Below are positions 57,401 through 64,000 of a stretch of 64,000 nucleotides of DNA, piece by piece (the stretch's first letter is position 1; every line of letters starts with the position of its first letter). The notes beneath the pieces were generated by a model. The model was not told the DNA's origin. It searched no databases and saw nothing but the letters and a program-made list of their open reading frames with translations. A program made the translations under genes and the position numbers. The DNA comes from Margaritifera margaritifera (lineage: Eukaryota; Mollusca; Bivalvia; Unionida; Margaritiferidae), in assembly GCA_029931535.1 (NCBI GenBank), contig JAQPZY010001695.1:5397001-5461000 (forward strand). Direction: 5' to 3'.

Positions 57401-58329
57401 TTTTGTAAAAAAAAAAAAAAAAAACAATTTTTGTTTGCTGCGTTAGTGCTCTATAAATTTTTTTATTTTTATTTTAGTGTTGTCATCACTGAAGGCGAGG
57501 TGTTCTTAAGGAACATCATATCTCTATACTGAATCTCTAAACTGGTTGATGCAACAAATTATACTATACCCACGTGCAATACACTTTTTGTTTTTTTATT
57601 TTAGTGTTGTTATATCTCTACATGAGTTGGGTGAAGCCTCTATTTGTATAATTAACAGTGTTAATTTAATTACTATGCTAGTAACTGTATATCTAAACTA
57701 CTCAGAATCTACATCACTTTATTGAACCATAATGTTTAACTATTTGATCCTTCAAAATTCTTTTCGCAAAAACAAGTCACCAAATGCAAACATTTTGCAC
57801 AAGATCAATATTTTTCCTCAAATGCAACATCAGTGATCAACAAACCAACCTGTTTTATATAAGACTGTCCACAGTACTAATATTTGTAACTCAATTGGCA
57901 TTGTACAACTGAACTATTTTACATAGGATTGTCCAATGTGTGAATTCCCTAACTGTTGCTGGCATACAGTACTCTATCAGCAGGATTTACCATGTGTAAG
58001 GATTGTAATAAAAATATTACTGTGCACCATATTTTAGCATTATTAAATTTTAGCAAATCTTTTATTTTCAGCAAGGCAACATATACTTCTGGCAAACTAC
58101 CGATGACCAAACAATTTTGGTGGTAATGATTCTGTATTTGTATCTTCATTAACAAAAATTGATATATCAACTTTGTCTTCTAATTAAGTAAACATTGAGT
58201 GCTACTAACACCGTCTTTTTTTCATCACTACCTTTGCAAAAGGTGTTTGTCATAATACTATCGAAAATTATGGTGAAATGTGGTCACCATATGCTCCGCT
58301 ATATATGGCATGGTATGTATGTCAAAATT
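57401..58329. other. AT-rich stretch beyond the Maverick-like remains
   Basis: Two similar patches with TTTTATTTTAGTGTTGT (57472 and 57594). A minus-strand frame at 57949-58170 has no recognisable domain. Confidence 0.35.
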
Positions 58330-58990
58330 ATGCATTTATGCCCAATTTTAATTTAGCTGAAGAAAAAAAAAAGAATTCTGCTTAATCTAAATTATATTTT
58401 TGCTGAAACTATTCGTCTGTAAGCTTAAATGTCATTTTGCTTAAGTTAAATTATAATTATACTTAAGGCAAATAGTTGCTAAGCTAAAATAGAACTGACC
58501 TTTGGCATATGCACCTACTTTTGCAGACTAGTTTTGCCCAAACATTAAAATATTTGCTCCAACTAAATTGTGTCTTTTTTTGCTTAAGCTGAACTATTTA
58601 CCTTAAGCAAAGCTGAATTTTTGCTTAAGCTAACTGTATAGTTTTAATTAGACTAAACTATATCTCTTTGATTAAGCTCGACTATTCATTTTAAGCTAAC
58701 TGTATCTCTTTGCTTGACTATTCATTTGAAGCTAAATTGCATCTTTTTGTGCTGAACTATTCAGCTTAATTGAATATTTTTAAGGTAAATTATATTAAAG
58801 TGTATTGACTAAAATATTTCCTTAAACTAAGATGGAATTAAGCTTCAGTATAAATGTAGTATTTTGATTAAGATGCTTAATGTATTTTTGCTCAAGCTAA
58901 AATATATTTGCTTACCAAAATCCGATTTTTGCTTAAATATAAATGTTTCCAGCTTAAGCTAGATATTTTTCACAAAGCTTTTAATAAACA
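58330..58990. repeat. Diffuse repeat rich in GCTTAAGC / TTAAGCTAA
   Basis: TTTTTGCTTAAGCTAAA-like strings recur about every 30-45 bp with heavy divergence. CTTAAG is self-complementary. Probably a very old minisatellite. Confidence 0.55.
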
Positions 58991-59482
58991 GATTTAGGAT
59001 TAAGCGTAAATGCATCATTCTGGCACACATTCCAACTGCCAAATTACCTTCCTATGTAAATTTGGTAGACATGAAAAGTTCAACTGCCGATTAATTAATT
59101 TTAAGCACCTTTCAACCATCCATGCACTTTAGTCTATATTGTGTGAACAAGGTTGCTAAAATTATCAGTGCACAATGCATCTGAAACAATAGCAAGTGAT
59201 CAACTACCAACATGACATTTTCTTCCAGCCATCTAGTAACGTTCAGATACATGAAAATTTCATTACTCTCATGGGATTAGATTATGGGGTTACAATACAA
59301 GTCGGTGTTGCAAAACCTGAGCACTTCTATATGCAAGTCTAACATTTATTTACTAAAATATCAACTCAAAGTAGATAAACTGATGTAAAATTATAAAATG
59401 TAAAACCAAGTGATTGTAAATCATCTAATACCTGCAAAAGCACCTCTTTTGCTCACATTGATCAGAAGCTCGATAAACAAAG
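58991..59482. other. Intergenic stretch
   Basis: Nothing recognised. Confidence 0.3.
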
Positions 59483-59597
59483 AAATCTATTGTACATGAA
59501 AATAGATCAGAGAGCCTAAGAAATCTACTGTACATGAAAATAGATCAGAGATTCTAAGAAATCTACTGTACATGAAAATAAATCAGAGATTTCTAAT
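59483..59597. repeat. 38-bp tandem triplicate
   Basis: Three copies of AAATCTACTGTACATGAAAA plus TAGATCAGAGATTCTAAG. Confidence 0.9.
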
Positions 59598-59654
59598 TAC
59601 AATTTACAAGATACAGTTGGATCTGTAATAAGAAAAATAATGTTGCCATAACAG

Positions 59655-60025
59655 ACAAAATATATTTTCAAAGACATAATTTACGTACCAGAACCTGTAT
59701 ATTGTACAGACCCTGTACAATGGAATTTTTGTAGACATAATATAGGTACCAGAACCAGTATATTGTACAGACCCTGTTCAACGGAATTTTTGTAGACATA
59801 ACATAGGTACCAGAACCTGTATATTGTACTGAGATTCTGTACAATGATATTGTCATAGACATACTATAGGTACCAGAACCTGTATATTGTACTGAGATTC
59901 TGTACAATGATATTGTCATAGACATAACATAGGTACCAGAATCTGATTATTGTACAGACTCTGTACAATTTCATTTTCATAGATATAATATAGGTATCAG
60001 AATCTGATTATTGTACAGACAGACT
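59655..60025. repeat. ~61-bp tandem array, 6 copies
   Basis: Unit with GGTACCAGAACCTGTATATT, GTACAGACCCTGTACAATGG and TTTTGTAGACATAATATA. Some units have GAGATTC in place of GACC. GGTACC and TGTACA are palindromic. Confidence 0.92.
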
Positions 60026-60044
60026 ATTAATCTATAATTTCATC

Positions 60045-60210
60045 ATAATTGGCATTCCTGCTAAAAACCAAATGAGATGTCAATATCCTTTCATTCATCC
60101 TAATTGGCATTCCTGCTAAAGACCAAATGAGATGTCAATATCCTTTCAATCATCCTAACTTGCATTCCTGCTCAAGACCAAATGAGATGCCAATATCCTT
60201 TCATTTGAAG
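60045..60210. repeat. 55-bp tandem triplicate
   Basis: Three copies of GGCATTCCTGCTAAAGACCA, then AATGAGATGTCAATATCC and TTTCATTCATCCTAATT. Confidence 0.92.
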
Positions 60211-61417
60211 AGGCGATTTACTTGGTATTTTTATATATAATGTGTTATTTCAGTGATAAATATAATCCTGCTTTTGTTTATGGCTATATTTTTGAGACTA
60301 AAGGCATTATTACTGTTATTTCCCCAATTGTGTTACCTCTAATTCAAACTAGAAATGTTTTCATAGACAGGGATGCTCCATGTTGAAATTGAACTAAACA
60401 CAAAACTTTACCAAGGTGTGATGGACAGACAGACAGGTGGATAAGGGTAACACAATATGCCCTACCACTGTCATGATGGAGCATACAAATTTCAACTCGA
60501 AATCTCGAAGTTGCGAATTCTGAAACGGTGCTGTGGATAATGTCTGAGTAAACTGAATATTCTATTCAAAACGGGTTTTAAGTAGGGTGTGGTTAAATCA
60601 TGAACATAGTCTACTTCTATTCCCATCTTGTTTGTTCAAATAAGCAATGAATCTGGATTAATGAATTACTTCAAAGAATCATGGAGGATATGTATCCTGA
60701 ATACAATAAATCACAATATTTTAGCATCATTAAATTGTAAAGAGTTTTTATTTCAACAATTTAGTGAGATAAAACGTCAGCAAATTACGGATGGGCCAAA
60801 TAAGCATTTTCATGCAATGGTAAATTTTTTTAACTTTTTTTTTTCTAAGAAAACTGCACTAATAATTAACATCTTTTTATATAAGTTGTCCTGAGTACTT
60901 GTACTGGTTGAAACTTGTTGGTGTTTAGATCACATATTACAAATACGGTCTCACTGCAAAAATTCAAACTACAAACACTTCTGGTAAAAACTGGTTTCCT
61001 TGTTGAATTTGCTAAATTTTATGCTTGCAAATGTTTTATTTATTTACAGTAACTGTCATTTGGATACACCAATATTGATACAAACAAAGTCAGAATAAAT
61101 GAGGTTTCTTTGTATAAAAGAGAAAGATAAACTTTGTTCTATGGAACACAGTATCTCGCCTTTGAACAAAGTCACGATTCTGCTTAAATGTAAACAGGCA
61201 TATATATACTTGTATTATTATCATAAAGTTTCAGGTACTTCTATAGAAGATCTCAGACTTTCCAAACATTGTAGCACAAAACTTTGACATAAATGCAACT
61301 GTTAGCAATTCTGTTGTTGCCACGGCCTGGAAAAGTTACACCAATGTCTGGCCATTCACAAACATGACAACAATAATTTGTCTGATCGACCTTATTTAAC
61401 CCTGTATTCTATGCATC
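60211..61417. other. Intergenic stretch
   Basis: Frames at 60628-60894 and 61099-61287 show no recognised domain. No gene called. Confidence 0.35.
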
Positions 61418-61495
61418 TTACTTTAAACAGAGCAGACCCAGATCTGCTAACACAGAATACACTACATGACCGAGTCTACACTCTTTATCTGAAGT
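61418..61495. mobile_element. Foldback MITE family, partial copy 5
   Basis: AGCAGACCCAGATCTGCTAAC and GACCGAGTCTACACTC keep one hairpin of the family described at 11782. Confidence 0.4.
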
Positions 61496-61671
61496 TATAA
61501 AAAGAACAAAACGGAATTGACTCTTTATCATCCAAAATGTTGTATTATACACCAGCACATATTTAACATCTGCAGTTGGCTGCACCTTGTAAATGTTAAT
61601 ATACTACTTGGGTATCAGGAGGGAAGAAAAGAAAAGCAAGTACAATAATCACTCAGTATAACACTGACCAC

Positions 61672-61962
61672 AGGGGCCATAAAGCTGTACCATATGTTTT
61701 ATCAGGGTTGGTTTCTAGGGGTTGGAGAAAGGGAATGGCGGAACTGGCACATGCAACCCCTCTGAAAATGAGTGAAAAACAACTGAAACATTTCTTAGAG
61801 AAAGTTTTCATTACAGCATGACAGTTAAAATTATGCACTGGAAATGCTTAAAATGCAGGAGCTTTCAGAGTCTTTGCCCCCTGGGCCCCCACCAGGGGTT
61901 CCATCCCACAGACTCCTTGCCTACTTGTTTACACACAAATGAATTTTCTGGATCTGCCCCTG
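61672..61962. mobile_element. Possible MITE with CAGGGGC ends
   Basis: Starts CAGGGGCCATAAAG and ends TTTTCTGGATCTGCCCCTG. The right end has the look of common CAGGGGCGGATCCAG-type element termini. It includes CCCCTGGGCCCCCACCAGGGG. No target duplication was seen, so the left border is uncertain. Confidence 0.35.
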
Positions 61963-62039
61963 GTTATAGCTGATTTTGCCTTACACTGGGATACATTATG
62001 CACAAAACTTTATTCAGTCACTTAGATGGAAACCATGAC

Positions 62040-63270
62040 CATAGCTGTGTTATACCAGAGACCATGTTATTTAATTCAGTCAGAACAATGGAACCCATGT
62101 TATATCAGGGACTATGTTATATAATTCAGCCAGTACAATTGGACCTGTGTTATATCTGGGATCATGTATAGTTCAGCCAGTACAATGGGAGCCATGTTAG
62201 ATCAGGGATCAATTTATATAATTAGGTTAGTACAATGGGACCCATGTTATATCAGGGACCATGTTATTTAATTCAGCCAGTACAATGGGACCTGTGTTAT
62301 ATCAAGGAACATGTATAATTCAACCAGTACAATGGGACCTGTGTTATGTCGGGGACTATGTCATATAATTCAGCCAGTACAATGGGACCTGTAATTATAC
62401 CAGGGACCATGTTATATAATTCAGCTAGTACAATGTGACCCATGTTATATAATTCAGTCAGTACAGTGGGACCTGTGTTATATCAGGGACCATGTCATAT
62501 AATTCAGCCAGTACAATGGAACCCATATTATATCAGGGACTCTGTTATATATTACAGCCAGTACAATGGGACCAATGTTGTATAATTCAGCCAGCACAGT
62601 GGAACCTGTTAATTCAGCCAGTACAATGGGACCAATGTTATATCAGGGACTATGTTATATAATTCAGCTAGCACAATGGGACCAATGTTATATCAGGGAC
62701 TATGTTATATAATTCAGCCAGCACAATGGGACCAATGTTATATCAGGGACTATGTTATATAATTCAGCCAGTACAATGGGACCAATGTTATATCCAGGAC
62801 CATGTTGTATAATTCAGCCAGTACAGTGGAAACTGTCTTATATCAGAGACCATGTTATATAATTCAGCCAGTACAATGGAACCCATGTTATATCAGGGAC
62901 TGTTATATAATTCAGCCAGCACAATGGGACTATGTTATATAATTCAGCCAGTACAGTGGGACCTGTGTTATATCAGGGACCATGTTATATAATTCAGCCA
63001 GTACAGTGGGACCTGTGTTATATCAGGGACCATGTTATATAATTCAGCCAGTACAATGGAACCCATGTTATATCAGGGACTGTTATATAATTCAGTCAGC
63101 ACAATGGGACTATGTTATATAATTCAGCCAGTACAGAGGGACCAGTGTTATATCAGGGACCATGTTATATAATTCAGCCAGTACAGAGGGACCTGTGTTA
63201 TATCAGGAACCATGTTATATAATTCAGCCAGTACAGAGGGACCTGTGTTATATCAGGAACCATGTTATAT
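62040..63270. repeat. 50-bp tandem array, about 23 copies
   Basis: Unit CCAGTACAATGGGACCCATG, then TTATATCAGGGACCATG and TTATATAATTCAG, with units missing one half in places. The right-hand copies (62820-63270) contain a repeated two- to three-unit block, pointing to recent local duplication. Confidence 0.95.
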
Positions 63271-64000
63271 TGAGATGCCTTATAGTGTGAGACCACTGTA
63301 TGTTATTTAATTTGGAAAAAAGAGTAGGGTCCAGCATTACTGTTATAAAGAAAACTATTCTGTAATACAAGAATGAAATTTTTTATTTAAAAATCACCAG
63401 GATCAATACTCCAATTTCAAACTCTCAAGTTGATCACAACTGACCCCATTTAGCTAAACTTTAGCTGATAAAACTGAATTTTTAAACCCAGATGGAAGAA
63501 AATACTTGACAAAAAAAATCCTAGCCACCAAATAAAACAAAAAAAAAAAAAAATGAAGAGGCTAAATTTTTTACTAGGAGGATTTCCACAATAAAATACA
63601 CATTTATGAGACCCAAATTTGCTGAACAAAATTCAACTAGAGGAATTGTAAGAAATTTGCTTACATATATGTATCCCTGCCTCTCCTACACTGCACCACC
63701 CCTGTCTTCATGAACCCCTATAATGGCGATAAAACAGACAGTACTAGATCAGACATGAAAAAGGTTAGGTAGATTGTTTGATATAACAGACTTGTATGAG
63801 AATTAAGGAGTAGAAAAATCAAAAATTGGCCCCATCAACTCATAATGAGAAAGAGATGATAACCAATACTCCCTCACCTAAATTTTTTTTTTGTCCCTCT
63901 AAATGAAGTTGCACTGTATGTATCAGGTTAATGAGATAATTCTACATTTCTTTACAAAGTTTTGATAAATAAATGTGACCCAATAGTTTAGATCCTTTCT
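63271..64000. other. Intergenic end of window
   Basis: A-rich patch at 63540-63554. No coding or element signal recognised. Confidence 0.35.

Overview
The window looks like a stretch of a large, repeat-rich animal genome, most probably a marine mollusc (bivalve-like). It is AT-rich with GT-AG introns. It carries tRNA-derived SINEs with a conserved TGTCCTTGGGCAA-type segment, DIRS, LINE, hAT-like, pogo-like and Maverick-like remains, and a very high load of minisatellites. The organism call rests on the style of the repeats and is an inference. I see no bacterial operons, rRNA or tRNA genes, or CRISPR arrays.

One host gene can be supported. Four small exons on the + strand (1300-1412, 27151-27262, 31428-31547, 34615-34629) join with perfect phase agreement. 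They encode the transmembrane segment and cytoplasmic tail of a sortilin-type (VPS10-domain) sorting receptor. The luminal VPS10 exons must lie upstream of the window. The tail has a YRYSLL tyrosine sorting signal just after the membrane and ends in an acidic cluster, HDDSDDDMLG, like the GGA/AP-1 binding end of sortilin and the cation-independent mannose-6-phosphate receptor. A further acceptor at 24637 fits the transmembrane exon in phase and would give a different, shorter tail with its own 3' UTR.

Layout. 1-1299: intron or repeat. 1413-27150: a 25.7-kb intron holding a 24-bp array (1741-3500), SINE fragments, a decayed DIRS retrotransposon (about 4870-11320) split by a 2.97-kb pogo/Tigger-like transposon, a 6-kb array of a 56-bp satellite (12526-18463), a 36-46-bp array (20101-20668), a gag-like pseudogene (20936-22017), a 170-bp degenerate repeat, a LINE RNase H fragment (23190-23895), the candidate alternative terminal exon, and an antisense solo LTR (26174-26926). 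27263-34614: two introns with SINEs, foldback MITEs and hAT-like non-autonomous elements. 34630 to about 36280: probable 3' UTR.

36.3-50.5 kb is intergenic or gene-flanking DNA crowded with minisatellites of 20-62 bp. 50.97-57.4 kb holds scattered, frameshifted coding remains on both strands, including a retroviral-type integrase with a chromodomain-like end, consistent with a dead Maverick/Polinton. 58.3-64.0 kb is again tandem and dispersed repeats, ending in a 50-bp array (62040-63270). Apart from the sortilin tail, no intact protein gene was found.
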